Assembly (NCBI RefSeq): GCF_021352225.1
Contig: NZ_JAAUVI010000003.1
Coordinates: 310,001-374,000, forward strand
Direction: 5' to 3'
Length of the DNA: 64,000 nt
Origin: Methylobacterium sp. C25
GTDB taxonomy: Bacteria; Pseudomonadota; Alphaproteobacteria; Rhizobiales; Beijerinckiaceae
Part shown: positions 53,612-62,020 of the stretch, piece by piece
How the letters are laid out: every line of letters begins with the position of its first letter
Numbering within the stretch: position 1 is the stretch's first letter
Notes under the pieces: model-generated
Told to the model about the DNA's origin: nothing
Database searches by the model: none
Seen by the model: only the letters and a program-made list of their open reading frames with translations
Position numbers and translations under genes: made by a program

Positions 53612-54817
53612 ATGGCCGCATCCAGGCCCTCATTCCTCGCCGCGATCGCGGCAGCTGCCGCCCTCCTCGTCTTTTCGGCCCAGGCGGCCGAGCCGCTTCG
53701 CGTCGGCGAGGCCGTGCTCGAACCGATTGCGCTGACGAGCCTTCCCGGCTTCGAGGCGGAGGATCATGCCGCCGCGCTGGATACCTTCCGCCTGACCTGC
53801 AACGCGCCGCGCGCCGGCCTCAGCCAGCTGGCCAGCGTTCACGGCTCGATGGTCGATCTCACCGCGGCCTGCGACGCCGCCCGCACCGTCCCGCGCGAGA
53901 AGGCCCGCGCCTTCTTCGAATCCGCCTTCACGGCCTATCGCGTCACCCGGCCGGCGCGCGTCATCGAATCCGAGCGGCGCGCCGGGTTCCTCACCGGGTA
54001 TTTCGAGCCGGAACTCGCTGCCTCCCTCGTTCCCGGTCCTGGCTTCACCGCCGCGGCCCTTGGCCGGCCGGACGATCTCGTCGCCGTCGAGCCTGGCCAG
54101 ACTCCGCCGGGCCTCGATCCGTCCCTCCGCTTCGCCCGTAGGACGCCGACCGGCCTCGAGCCCTATCCCGATCGTGCCGCGATCGAGGATGGCGCGCTCG
54201 GCGATCGGGCCAGGCCCGTGCTCTGGCTGCGCGACCCGGTCGACCTGTTCGTGTTGCAGGTGCAGGGTTCGGGAAGGGTGCGGCTGCCGGACGGGCGCAG
54301 CCTGCGCGTGCGCTACGACGGCAAGAACGGCCGGCCCTACAGCTCGGTCGTCAAGACGATCGTGACCGAGGGCCACCTGCCCCTCGAAGGGCTGACCTTC
54401 GCGCGCTGGGCCGGGTGGCTGCGTGCGCATCCGACCGAGGCCCGCCGGCTGATGCGCACCAACGCGGCCTATGTCTTCTTCAAGGTCGAGGAGGCGACGG
54501 ACGTCGCCCTCGGTCCGCCGGGCGGTGCCGGCGTGCCGCTGACGCCCGGACGCAGCCTCGCCGTCGATGCGACGCTATGGCGCTACGGTCTGCCGTTCTG
54601 GCTCGACGGACAGCTTTCGCCCGATGCCGGCCAGAACGGACGCCTCGTGGTGGCGCAGGATACCGGCTCCGCGATCGTCGGCCCGGCCCGTGGTGATCTC
54701 TATCTGGGCACGGGGGATGCCGCGGGTGCCGCCGCGGGCAACCTGCGCCACGCGATCAGCTTCGTCGTCCTGCTCCCGAAGCCGGCTTCGCCGCCGGCCT
54801 CGGCGGATGCGCGCTGA
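53612..54817 (+). CDS. mltA: membrane-bound lytic murein transglycosylase A
   Basis: A peptidoglycan-cleaving enzyme of 401 residues with a signal sequence (FLAAIAAAAALLVFSAQA, cleavage about residue 25) and no lipobox cysteine. The MltA domain has RRAGFLTGYFEPELAA, and the C-terminal 3D domain has AQDTGSAIVGPARGDLYLG with the catalytic Asp in GTGDAAG. It makes 1,6-anhydromuramyl products. It lies between the Tim44-like gene and smr, an alphaproteobacterial block. Confidence 0.93.
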   Translation: MAASRPSFLAAIAAAAALLVFSAQAAEPLRVGEAVLEPIALTSLPGFEAEDHAAALDTFRLTCNAPRAGLSQLASVHGSMVDLTAACDAARTVPREKARAFFESAFTAYRVTRPARVIESERRAGFLTGYFEPELAASLVPGPGFTAAALGRPDDLVAVEPGQTPPGLDPSLRFARRTPTGLEPYPDRAAIEDGALGDRARPVLWLRDPVDLFVLQVQGSGRVRLPDGRSLRVRYDGKNGRPYSSVVKTIVTEGHLPLEGLTFARWAGWLRAHPTEARRLMRTNAAYVFFKVEEATDVALGPPGGAGVPLTPGRSLAVDATLWRYGLPFWLDGQLSPDAGQNGRLVVAQDTGSAIVGPARGDLYLGTGDAAGAAAGNLRHAISFVVLLPKPASPPASADAR

Positions 54818-54825
54818 GCCGCCCG

Positions 54826-55491
54826 ATGCGACGTCCTCGACGACCACGCACCCTCTCGGGCGAAGAGGCGCGCCTCTGGAGCGAGATCGCCAAGCTGATC
54901 ACGCCCCTGCGCGGCCGCGCCAGGCCGAAACCCGACGTGCCGGCGGTGCCGGCAGCTCCCGCCAAGGCCGAGAGGACCCGCGCCGGTCTTCCCGTCGCTG
55001 CCAAGGCCGTCGAGCCGGCAAGACCGGTGCCGCCAGCGGCCAAGGCAGTGAAGCTGGTATCGCATCGACCGGTGAAGCTTGCCGACCTGACGCCAGCACC
55101 GGCGAGCCCGCCACCGCAACCCTTCAAGCTGACCGCGGCACCGAAGGCTCCGGGGCTGGAGCGCCGCGAGCGCATGGGTCTTCGCCGCGGTACGCTGGCG
55201 ATCGACGCCCGTATCGATCTGCACGGCCTCTACCAGGCGGATGCCCACGCGGCGCTGGTCAGCTTCCTGCTGCGCTCGCGCCAGGCCGGCCATGCCCGTG
55301 TCCTCGTCGTGACCGGCAAGGGCGGCGATGCGGCCGCCGAGGGTACGTTCTCGGAACGCGGTGTGCTTCGCCGCTCCGTGCCGCATTGGCTGCGCGGTGG
55401 CGAATTGCGGACCATCGTTCTCGGCTTCGAAGAGGCGGCCCGTCATCATGGCGGCGCTGGCGCCCTCTACGTTCGCCTGCGGCGGCGCTGA
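54826..55491 (+). CDS. Smr-domain protein
   Basis: A protein of 221 residues. The first half is basic and low-complexity (alanine, proline, lysine). The C-terminal Smr domain has IDLHGLYQADAHAAL (D-x-H nuclease motif), VLVVTGKGG and GALYVRLRRR. Smr proteins act as DNA or RNA nicking endonucleases; recent work on related proteins points to ribosome collision cleavage. It starts 8 bp after mltA, so it is in the same operon. Confidence 0.87.
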   Translation: MRRPRRPRTLSGEEARLWSEIAKLITPLRGRARPKPDVPAVPAAPAKAERTRAGLPVAAKAVEPARPVPPAAKAVKLVSHRPVKLADLTPAPASPPPQPFKLTAAPKAPGLERRERMGLRRGTLAIDARIDLHGLYQADAHAALVSFLLRSRQAGHARVLVVTGKGGDAAAEGTFSERGVLRRSVPHWLRGGELRTIVLGFEEAARHHGGAGALYVRLRRR

Positions 55492-55560
55492 CGACACCGC
55501 GCGACTGGCGTCATGGCTCGCACGAGCGGCGTTGGACCTGAAGGTTCGGCTGGAGGGACG

Positions 55561-55958
55561 ATGGGACGCGCAACAGCAAAGCGAATTGCGATCGTCCTGC
55601 CTCTGGTCGGCATCGCCTCAGCTCCGGCGCCGGCGCGGGAGCTCGAATTTCTCGAAGGCCATCGCTGCATGATGGCGGCCCCATCCCGAAAAGCGGCCCC
55701 TGCGGCACCCCTCCTCGCCCTCGCCGAGCCCCGCGCAGACGCAGCCAGCTCGGCACATTGGAGGAGCCGGTCATCGCGCCCGATCCGCCGCGCCGCGTCC
55801 GCGGCTATGTCGGCGTGTTGCTCCGCGACGGTCGGTCTGGCTGGCTGCGCAGCGACGGGCTCGTACCGTGGCGGCAAGCGAGCTACCCCCGGCTCTCCTG
55901 CATGCCGATCCGATTGCCGGACGGGATGCTCGACGTCACCTACGCCCATCCGGGATGA
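55561..55958 (+). pseudogene. frameshifted exported SH3-like protein
   Basis: The ATG at 55561 has GGAGGG just upstream and begins a signal peptide (IAIVLPLVGIASAPAPA) followed by about 35 residues in frame. The rest of a plausible protein (LGTLEEPVIAPDPPRR, GYVGVLLRDGRSGWLRSDGL, then YPRLSCMPIRLPDGML) is in a different frame that runs to the TGA at 55956-55958. Joining them with one added base near 55741-55748 gives a smooth PRADAAQLGTLEEPV reading, the pattern of a bacterial SH3-like domain. It looks like a one-base deletion (pseudogene) or a sequencing error. Confidence 0.55.
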
Positions 55959-56129
55959 GGGCCTCCACGACAGCCGAGGGATATCGATGCATCACGGCCT
56001 TGAGCCACGCATCGAAACGCGCTAAGCACGCTCGCTTTCCGATCGTAGTCGCGCTGCATCCGGGGCCCCCGAGGTCCATACAAGACGATGCGCGGGCCGA
56101 TCGCTTCCGGCGATGACGATCCGACCTGT

Positions 56130-56212
56130 GGCGCTCTCCCCGCGCCCGGCTCGAACGAAATCCTCCCCACCCACCTTCCTCTCCCCGCACTCCGTCGGTT
56201 CGAATTCTCCCC
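56130..56212 (+). promoter_or_regulatory. C-rich leader of rho
   Basis: The sense strand just before the rho ATG is strongly C- and pyrimidine-rich (for example CCTCCCCACCCACC, then TTCCTCTCCCC) and poor in G, the composition favoured by Rho rut sites. There is no SD before the ATG at 56213. The family is known from E. coli to autoregulate by terminating in its own leader; a similar feedback here is an inference. Confidence 0.4.
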
Positions 56213-57556
56213 ATGACGTCACAGAACGACGCTCCGGTTTCCACGGACGAGCCCGTCGAGGCACCTGCCGCAGCCGCCGAGACCGAGGTCCGCCGCGAGG
56301 TCAAGCTCCAGGATCTCAAGGCGAAATCGCCGACCGAGCTGATCACCTTCGCCGAGGAAGTCGAGGTAGAGAACGCCTCGACCATGCGCAAGCAGGAGCT
56401 GATGTTCGCGATCCTGAAGCAGCTCGCTGCCAGGGAAACCGAGATCATCGGCGCCGGCACCGTCGAGGTGCTTCAGGACGGCTTCGGCTTCCTGCGCTCG
56501 TCGGAATCGAACTACCTGCCCGGCCCGGACGACATCTACATCTCGCCCCTGCAGATCCGCCGCTTCGGCCTGCGCACCGGCGACACCGTTGAAGGCCCGA
56601 TCCGCGGGCCGAAGGACGGCGAGCGCTACTTCGCGCTGCTCAAGGTCAACACGATCAACTTCGAGAACCCGGAGAAGATCAAGCACAAGGTCCACTTCGA
56701 CAACCTGACGCCGCTCTTCCCGACGCAGCGCTTCAAGCTGGAGCTCGATGCTCCGCCGAAGAAGGACTTCTCGCCCCGCATCATCGACATCGTCGCGCCG
56801 ATCGGTAAGGGCCAGCGCGCGCTGATCGTCGCACCGCCGCGCACCGGCAAGACCGTGCTGATGCAGAACATCGCGCAGTCGATCACCCTCAACCATCCCG
56901 AGTGCTATCTCATCGTGCTGCTCATCGACGAGCGCCCGGAAGAGGTCACCGACATGATCCGCTCGGTGAAGGGCGAGGTCATCGCCTCGACCTTCGACGA
57001 GCCGGCCACCCGCCACGTGCAGGTCGCCGAGATGGTGATCGAGAAGGCCAAGCGCCTCGTCGAGCATGGCCGCGACGTCGTCATCCTGCTCGATTCGATC
57101 ACCCGCCTCGGCCGCGCCTACAACACGGTGGTGCCATCCTCCGGCAAGGTGCTGACCGGCGGTGTCGACGCCAACGCCCTGCAGCGCCCGAAGCGCTTCT
57201 TCGGTGCGGCCCGCAACATCGAGGAGGGCGGCTCGCTCTCGATCATCGCCACGGCGCTCATCGATACCGGCTCGCGCATGGACGAGGTGATCTTCGAGGA
57301 GTTCAAGGGCACCGGTAACTCGGAAATCATCCTGGACCGCAAGGTCTCGGACAAGCGCATCTTCCCGGCGATCGACATCACCCGCTCCGGCACCCGCAAG
57401 GAAGAGCTGCTGGTCCCGGCCGACGCGCTCAAGAAGACCTATGTGCTGCGCCGCATCCTCAACCCGATGGGCGTCACCGACGCGATCGAGTTCCTGCTCG
57501 ACAAACTGCGCCAGACCAAGACCAACGGCGACTTCTTCGACTCGATGAACACCTGA
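56213..57556 (+). CDS. rho: transcription termination factor Rho
   Basis: A hexameric RNA-dependent ATPase/helicase of 447 residues. After an acidic alanine-rich N-terminus come the RNA-binding cold-shock-like domain ([10 protein letters not shown]), the Walker A motif [10 protein letters not shown], Walker B and the [16 protein letters not shown] segment, the Q-loop [14 protein letters not shown] and the R-loop [11 protein letters not shown]. The C-terminus ends in FFDSMNT. It starts 254 bp after the frameshifted gene and has a C-rich, SD-less leader. Confidence 0.97.
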   Translation: MTSQNDAPVSTDEPVEAPAAAAETEVRREVKLQDLKAKSPTELITFAEEVEVENASTMRKQELMFAILKQLAARETEIIGAGTVEVLQDGFGFLRSSESNYLPGPDDIYISPLQIRRFGLRTGDTVEGPIRGPKDGERYFALLKVNTINFENPEKIKHKVHFDNLTPLFPTQRFKLELDAPPKKDFSPRIIDIVAPIGKGQRALIVAPPRTGKTVLMQNIAQSITLNHPECYLIVLLIDERPEEVTDMIRSVKGEVIASTFDEPATRHVQVAEMVIEKAKRLVEHGRDVVILLDSITRLGRAYNTVVPSSGKVLTGGVDANALQRPKRFFGAARNIEEGGSLSIIATALIDTGSRMDEVIFEEFKGTGNSEIILDRKVSDKRIFPAIDITRSGTRKEELLVPADALKKTYVLRRILNPMGVTDAIEFLLDKLRQTKTNGDFFDSMNT

Positions 57557-57586
57557 CGGGGCGGCCAAGCGCCGCTCCCACCCGCG

Positions 57587-57632
57587 CCCTCATCCTTAGG
57601 TGCCGCGGCGAAGCGGAGGCCTCGAAGGAGGG
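57587..57632. repeat. imperfect palindromic intergenic repeat
   Basis: CCCTCATCCTTAGG (57587-57600) and CCTCGAAGGAGGG (57620-57632) are imperfect inverted copies around a GC-rich GAAGCGG centre. Such 'CCTCATCCT-AGG' elements are scattered between genes in many Rhizobiales. It lies between rho and mnmE and could act as a terminator. The assignment to that class is by recall, not by search. Confidence 0.4.
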
Positions 57633-57733
57633 CTCCAGAAGCCATCGAGATCCCTGTTGCCGTCTTCCGCGCCCGCTAGGCGGGCAGGACGAGGGCTTTG
57701 GTCGAGGCGGGCGTGCCGACCTGGAGATGCACC

Positions 57734-59068
57734 TTGGCAGGCTCCTCTCACACACCTCCCCCCTCCGAGCCCACCATCTTCGCCCCCGCCAGCGGCTTCG
57801 GCCGAGCGGCTGTCTCGGTCATCCGGATCAGCGGACCGGCCTGCGCGCGCCTGCTCGAAGCGATCGGCGGGACCCTGCCCGAGCCGCGGCGGCTGTCGCT
57901 GCGCGCCCTGCGCGATCCTCAGACCGGCGAAATTCTCGACCGCGGCCTCGTTGTCTTCATGCCGGCGCCGGCCACCTTCACCGGCGAGGACATGGCTGAG
58001 CTCCACATCCATGGCGGCCTCGCCGTACGCCATGCCGTGCTGGGGGCGCTCGCGCGGTTCCCCGGCTGTCAAGCCGCCGGCCCTGGCGATTTCTCGCGGC
58101 GCGCCGCCTTCAACGGCCGGCTCGACCTCACCCAGGCCGAAGGCATCGCCGACCTGGTCGATGCCGAGACCGAAGCCCAGCGCCGGCAGGCCCTTCGCCA
58201 GCTCGACGGCGCACTGGGCCGACAGGTCGAAGCCTGGCGCCTGTCGGCGATCGACCTCTACGCCCGCACCGAGGCCGCTCTCGACTTCGCCGACGAGGGT
58301 GATGTCGACGAGGAGGGCCTGGAAGCCGGTCTCGCACAGGATGCGCGCGCGCTGGCGGAGGGCATTCGAACTGCACTCGGTGACGGGCGGCGCGGCGAGC
58401 GGCTACGGGAGGGCTTCTTCGTGGTCCTGGCCGGGCCGCCGAATGCCGGAAAATCGACGCTGCTCAATGCACTCGCCGGCCGCGAGGCTGCGATCGTCTC
58501 CGACATCCCCGGCACCACCCGCGACGCCATCGAGGTTCGCTGCGATCTCGGCGGCCTGCCTGTGGTGCTCGTCGACACCGCGGGCCTGCGCGAGACGAAC
58601 GATCCGGTGGAAACGGAGGGCATTCGCCGAACGCGGCGCCGGATGAAGGATGCCGATCTGGTACTCCACCTCGTGCCAGCCGACGGGGCGGCCGATTCCG
58701 AGGCGGTCGCGCCGCGCGGCATCGCCGTTCGCACCAAGATCGACCTCGGACCCGCCATGGAGACCGGCGCACTCGGCGTCTCCGCCGTGAGCGGCGCCGG
58801 CCTCGATGCCCTGCTCGACGCCATCCGCACCGTAGCCGAAGCCTCGCTCGGCGGCGGCGATGCCCTCGTCACGCGCGAGCGCCACCGCGAGGCTCTCACG
58901 CGAGCCTGCGATCACCTCGATCGCGTCGCGGCGGGTGTCGCAACCGCGCCAGAGCTCGTCGCCGAGGATCTGCGCCTCGCGGTGCGTGCGCTCGGCACCG
59001 TCGTCGGCCATGTCGGCGTCGAGGAGATGCTCGACCGGCTCTTTGCCGGATTCTGTATCGGGAAGTAG
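57734..59068 (+). CDS. mnmE: tRNA modification GTPase MnmE
   Basis: A GTPase of 444 residues that, with MnmG, adds carboxymethylaminomethyl groups to the wobble uridine of certain tRNAs. The N-terminal folate-binding domain (TIFAPASGFGRAAVSVIRIS, GEDMAELHIHGGLAV) leads to the G domain (GPPNAGKSTLLNAL; VSDIPGTTRDAIEV; DTAGLRET) and the C-terminal FCIGK with its conserved Cys. TTG 57734 is favoured because GGAG lies 7 nt upstream; TTG 57698 and GTG 57713 are in-frame alternatives. No mnmG is adjacent within the window. Confidence 0.94.
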   Translation: MAGSSHTPPPSEPTIFAPASGFGRAAVSVIRISGPACARLLEAIGGTLPEPRRLSLRALRDPQTGEILDRGLVVFMPAPATFTGEDMAELHIHGGLAVRHAVLGALARFPGCQAAGPGDFSRRAAFNGRLDLTQAEGIADLVDAETEAQRRQALRQLDGALGRQVEAWRLSAIDLYARTEAALDFADEGDVDEEGLEAGLAQDARALAEGIRTALGDGRRGERLREGFFVVLAGPPNAGKSTLLNALAGREAAIVSDIPGTTRDAIEVRCDLGGLPVVLVDTAGLRETNDPVETEGIRRTRRRMKDADLVLHLVPADGAADSEAVAPRGIAVRTKIDLGPAMETGALGVSAVSGAGLDALLDAIRTVAEASLGGGDALVTRERHREALTRACDHLDRVAAGVATAPELVAEDLRLAVRALGTVVGHVGVEEMLDRLFAGFCIGK

Positions 59069-59075
59069 CGCGAAC

Positions 59076-59405
59076 TCAGTGGAGACGACGGTCTCCACTG
59101 CGGCGTTCGATCGCCACCGCGACCCGGCCTTGCGAAGGGGCCTCGGGGCTGCCGCTCCTCGCTGCGAAACGGACACCGGCCTCGTCACCCTTGCGCCAGA
59201 TCAACTCCACCGCGCGCGTCATCTCGTGAGCATCGACGACGAGATCGAAGGAGGCGGGAAGCGGCACTGCCTGGCTCACGGCGAGCCGCGCGCCTCCGGG
59301 CGACATGTCGCGGAGCACGCAGTTCGTCTCGGAGCGGATGCGCCGATGGACGATCCGTCCGCCGAGATAGACCCGTCCTCTCCGGGCTTGCCGACGCTCG
59401 CTCAC
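59076..59405 (-). CDS. PilZ-domain protein
   Basis: A single-domain protein of 109 residues. The two cyclic-di-GMP-binding motifs are visible: RRQAR at residues 4-8 and DMSPGGARL (D-x-S-x-x-G). It could be a receptor for c-di-GMP made or degraded by proteins such as the one at 37787. GTG 59405 has AAAGG 8-9 nt upstream; the longer GTG 59435 would add 10 residues. It runs convergently with mnmE (7 bp apart). Confidence 0.85.
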   Translation of the reverse strand: MSERRQARRGRVYLGGRIVHRRIRSETNCVLRDMSPGGARLAVSQAVPLPASFDLVVDAHEMTRAVELIWRKGDEAGVRFAARSGSPEAPSQGRVAVAIERRSGDRRLH

Positions 59406-59517
59406 GGGAAGAACCTTTTGAACAACCGGTTGCACTGCGCTTCGTTAATGCAATCGAATAGCAAAAGCTGCCACGGGCCAATCTTTACTCTTCATTAAGG
59501 TTGACGGCCTGGGACGG

Positions 59518-60279
59518 TCACGCCGCGGCCGGGCCCGTCGGCTCGACGTCGCCACGGCGTTGCAACTGCAGCGCGACGAACCAGCACAGGGCGGCCCAGG
59601 CGGCGCCGACGGTCCAGCCGGCCAGGACGTCGCTCGGCCAATGCACGCCGAGATAGACCCGGCTCAGTCCCACCAGCAGAGTCATGGTGATGGCCAGGAC
59701 CATGATCATGGCACTCACCCGGCGACGCCGCTCGACGCGGGCGAGCAGGATGCCGAGCGTGAGGTAGGCGATGGCCGACATCATGGCATGGCCCGACGGA
59801 AAGCTCGCCGTGAACACCTCCATGCCGTGCGGGACAAGGTCCGGCCGCGGCCGGTGATAGAAAAGCTTCAGGATCGTCGAGACGCCCTCCCCGCCCCCTA
59901 CCGCCGCCAGGACGAAGGCGGCGACGCGCCGGCGCTGCGTCAACGCGAGATAGGCGCAGACGCTGGCGGTGAGGAACACGATCGTCACCACGCTGCCCCA
60001 GCCGGTGATGTCGCGCATCGATTCCTCGAGCCAGCGCGGCCCGATGGGATCGGCGAGATCGGCCGGATTGCGCAGAGCGAGCAGGAGCCGGCGGTCCAGG
60101 GCGGCCGTCGAGCCCTCGCCGACCTCGTGCGCCAGGGCAAAGAAGCCGTAGCCGAGCAGGCTGAGCGCAAGCAGCGAGACCAGTGGCCCGACCTCGTTGA
60201 GATAGAGCCTGAGCCAGATCCGACTGGCGCCACCGGCGATCGGCGCGCCTCTGCGCCGCGCGACGTCGAGCATGCTCAT
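59518..60279 (-). CDS. PAP2-family membrane phosphatase
   Basis: An integral membrane phosphatase of 253 residues with about six helices. The three catalytic motifs are present: KLFYHRPRP, PSGHAMMS and SRVYLGVHWPSDV. Substrates may be undecaprenyl pyrophosphate, phosphatidate or lipid A phosphate. The ATG at 60279 is only 2 bp after the stop of the 2H-phosphoesterase gene. A second in-frame ATG (60273) is also possible. Confidence 0.88.
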   Translation of the reverse strand: MSMLDVARRRGAPIAGGASRIWLRLYLNEVGPLVSLLALSLLGYGFFALAHEVGEGSTAALDRRLLLALRNPADLADPIGPRWLEESMRDITGWGSVVTIVFLTASVCAYLALTQRRRVAAFVLAAVGGGEGVSTILKLFYHRPRPDLVPHGMEVFTASFPSGHAMMSAIAYLTLGILLARVERRRRVSAMIMVLAITMTLLVGLSRVYLGVHWPSDVLAGWTVGAAWAALCWFVALQLQRRGDVEPTGPAAA

Positions 60280-60281
60280 GG

Positions 60282-60803
60282 CTAGCGGCTCCCGCCGAAC
60301 AGCAAAGCAGCGCGTGGCTCCCAGGGTCCGCCGAGATAGCGCCACAGCAGGACACCCGAAGCCGTGAACCGGAACGGCGCGAAGTCCCGCTCCAGATCGG
60401 CCTGGAGGGTGCGCGCCGTTACCGGCTCGACCTTGTTCTGAACCGTCACATGCGGGCGCCAGCCCTGCCGGTCCTGCGGCGTCAGCCAGGGTGCGAAGGC
60501 CGTTGCAAGGCGGTCGCGAAACGCCGAGAGCGCCTCACAATCGAGTTCGAAGGCGACGCCGCGGCCGGTGAACCGCAAGCCCGTTACTGCGACGTCCACC
60601 GGCTGCATTGCGCGGGCAAACCTGTCGATCGTCTCGGTGATGCCGGCCTCCTCCTCGCCCGGCAGCGCATGGAACAGCGTCACGTGGGCTGGAATCTTGT
60701 TCAGTGACTCGGGAAAATGCCGGCGGCGAAGCCCCTCGAACCGCACGAAGGTATCCTCCTCCATCTGGAGCGTCAGGATCAGGGGCGGGATCGGTTCGGG
60801 CAT
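60282..60803 (-). CDS. 2'-5' RNA ligase/2H phosphoesterase-like protein
   Basis: A protein of 173 residues with the two H-x-T motifs of the 2H superfamily, HVTLF and HVTVQ, spaced about 75 residues apart. Members act as cyclic phosphodiesterases or RNA ligases; the biological substrate is unassigned. It is first in a two-gene reverse-strand operon with the PAP2 phosphatase. Confidence 0.82.
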   Translation of the reverse strand: MPEPIPPLILTLQMEEDTFVRFEGLRRRHFPESLNKIPAHVTLFHALPGEEEAGITETIDRFARAMQPVDVAVTGLRFTGRGVAFELDCEALSAFRDRLATAFAPWLTPQDRQGWRPHVTVQNKVEPVTARTLQADLERDFAPFRFTASGVLLWRYLGGPWEPRAALLFGGSR

Positions 60804-60921
60804 GATCTCGTCGAAATGGCGCGGCAGTCCCGCAGTTCCACTGGCTGGTCGCAAACGGCCTGCCTCGCCGATGCCGGAAGGCGGGAATCGCCCTGGCGCG
60901 AAAATGGTCTAGACACCCCTG

Positions 60922-61863
60922 ATGCAGGTTCCCGATCCCGCCACAACCGTCCATGTCGGCCGCGACGGATGGCTCTTCCTGATCGGCGGCACCAACTCCG
61001 TCCTGATCCAGTACCGGCGCCTGTCCTGGCACTTCTTGCGGATCCGGTCTTGGACCCGGCTGATCCGACAGCGCAGCGCCCGAGCGCAGGCGCTCGGCAT
61101 CCGCTGCGTCCAGACGATCGTACCCGAAAAGCTCTCGATCTACGACGACCGTACCGACGGCCTGCGCTACGACCCCGCCCGCTCTCCGGCCCGCCGGCTC
61201 GCCCGTCGCGTCATGGGGCTCGCCGGCTTCGTCGACCTCGTCGCTCCGTTGCGCGCGGCGCGCGACGAGGCGGAACTCTACCGCCGGACGGATACGCACT
61301 GGACCTACGAGGGCTGCCATATCGCCTACCGCGCCCTGATGCGGGCCTGCGGCGCGATCCCCCTCTCCGACGTCGCCAGCCGGCCGCGCTTCACCACCGA
61401 GGGACTCTGGGACCTCGGCGAGAAGTTGCCCGATCCGCCCTCCGAGACGGTCACGCACTGGACGCTCGACCGCAACGCCGTGCGCGCCTGGGCGAGCCCG
61501 CGGGTCGAGGCCTACGAGGCCGCCGGCCGCATCAACGAGCTGCATGTCGGCGCCCACGTCATCTACCGGAACACATCGCCAGAGGCCGATCCGCGCACCG
61601 TGATGCTGTTCGGGGATTCCTGTGCGCAGTTCACCTGCACCCTTCTCACCGGTTTCCTCGCCGAGAGCTTTGCTGAGCTTCACTTCATCTGGTCGTCGAG
61701 CATCGACTGGACCCATGTCGCACGCGTGCGGCCGGACATCCTGATGTTCGAGATGGCCGAGCGCTTCATGGTGCGCATCCCCGTGGACGATTTCGACGTC
61801 GAGGCGGCCGATCAGGCTCCGGCCGACCTTCTTGTTCCGGGAGAGGCGGTCGCCGCGGAATGA
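60922..61863 (+). CDS. AlgX/AlgJ-like polysaccharide O-acetyltransferase-related protein
   Basis: A protein of 313 residues with the SGNH-like features of AlgX-related proteins: VHVGRDGWLFLIGGTN at the start, YRRTDTHWTYEGC (catalytic D-x-H) and VMLFGDSCAQF. Such proteins acetylate exopolysaccharides in the envelope. It lacks an obvious signal peptide from this start, and no MBOAT acyltransferase partner lies nearby, so its cellular site and acceptor are uncertain. It is divergent from the 2H gene. Confidence 0.78.
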   Translation: MQVPDPATTVHVGRDGWLFLIGGTNSVLIQYRRLSWHFLRIRSWTRLIRQRSARAQALGIRCVQTIVPEKLSIYDDRTDGLRYDPARSPARRLARRVMGLAGFVDLVAPLRAARDEAELYRRTDTHWTYEGCHIAYRALMRACGAIPLSDVASRPRFTTEGLWDLGEKLPDPPSETVTHWTLDRNAVRAWASPRVEAYEAAGRINELHVGAHVIYRNTSPEADPRTVMLFGDSCAQFTCTLLTGFLAESFAELHFIWSSSIDWTHVARVRPDILMFEMAERFMVRIPVDDFDVEAADQAPADLLVPGEAVAAE

Positions 61864-61910
61864 GCCTCGCCCGCATGCGACAGCGGCGGCGCCTTGCTCC
61901 TTCGACGGCA

Positions 61911-61963
61911 GTTGAGTAGTCAGTGAAAACTCAACAGAGTCAATGGATTAGTTCTATTCTAAA
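61911..61963. promoter_or_regulatory. dyads upstream of the siderophore operon, possible Irr/ICE-like site
   Basis: Two features lie in an AT-rich patch before the MFS gene. GTTGAGT (61911-61917) and ACTCAAC (61929-61935) form a 7-bp dyad. At 61947-61963, ATTAGTTCTATTCTAAA has one perfect half (TTCTAAA) of the Irr iron control element TTTAGAA-N3-TTCTAAA, with three mismatches in the other half. The setting (iron reductase and transporter) fits iron control, but this is a partial match. Confidence 0.4.
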
Positions 61964-62020
61964 CTGCGACCGCTCCAACGATCGCCGGCTCGATCGGGAC
62001 CGTGTCACAGGGCCGGCGCG

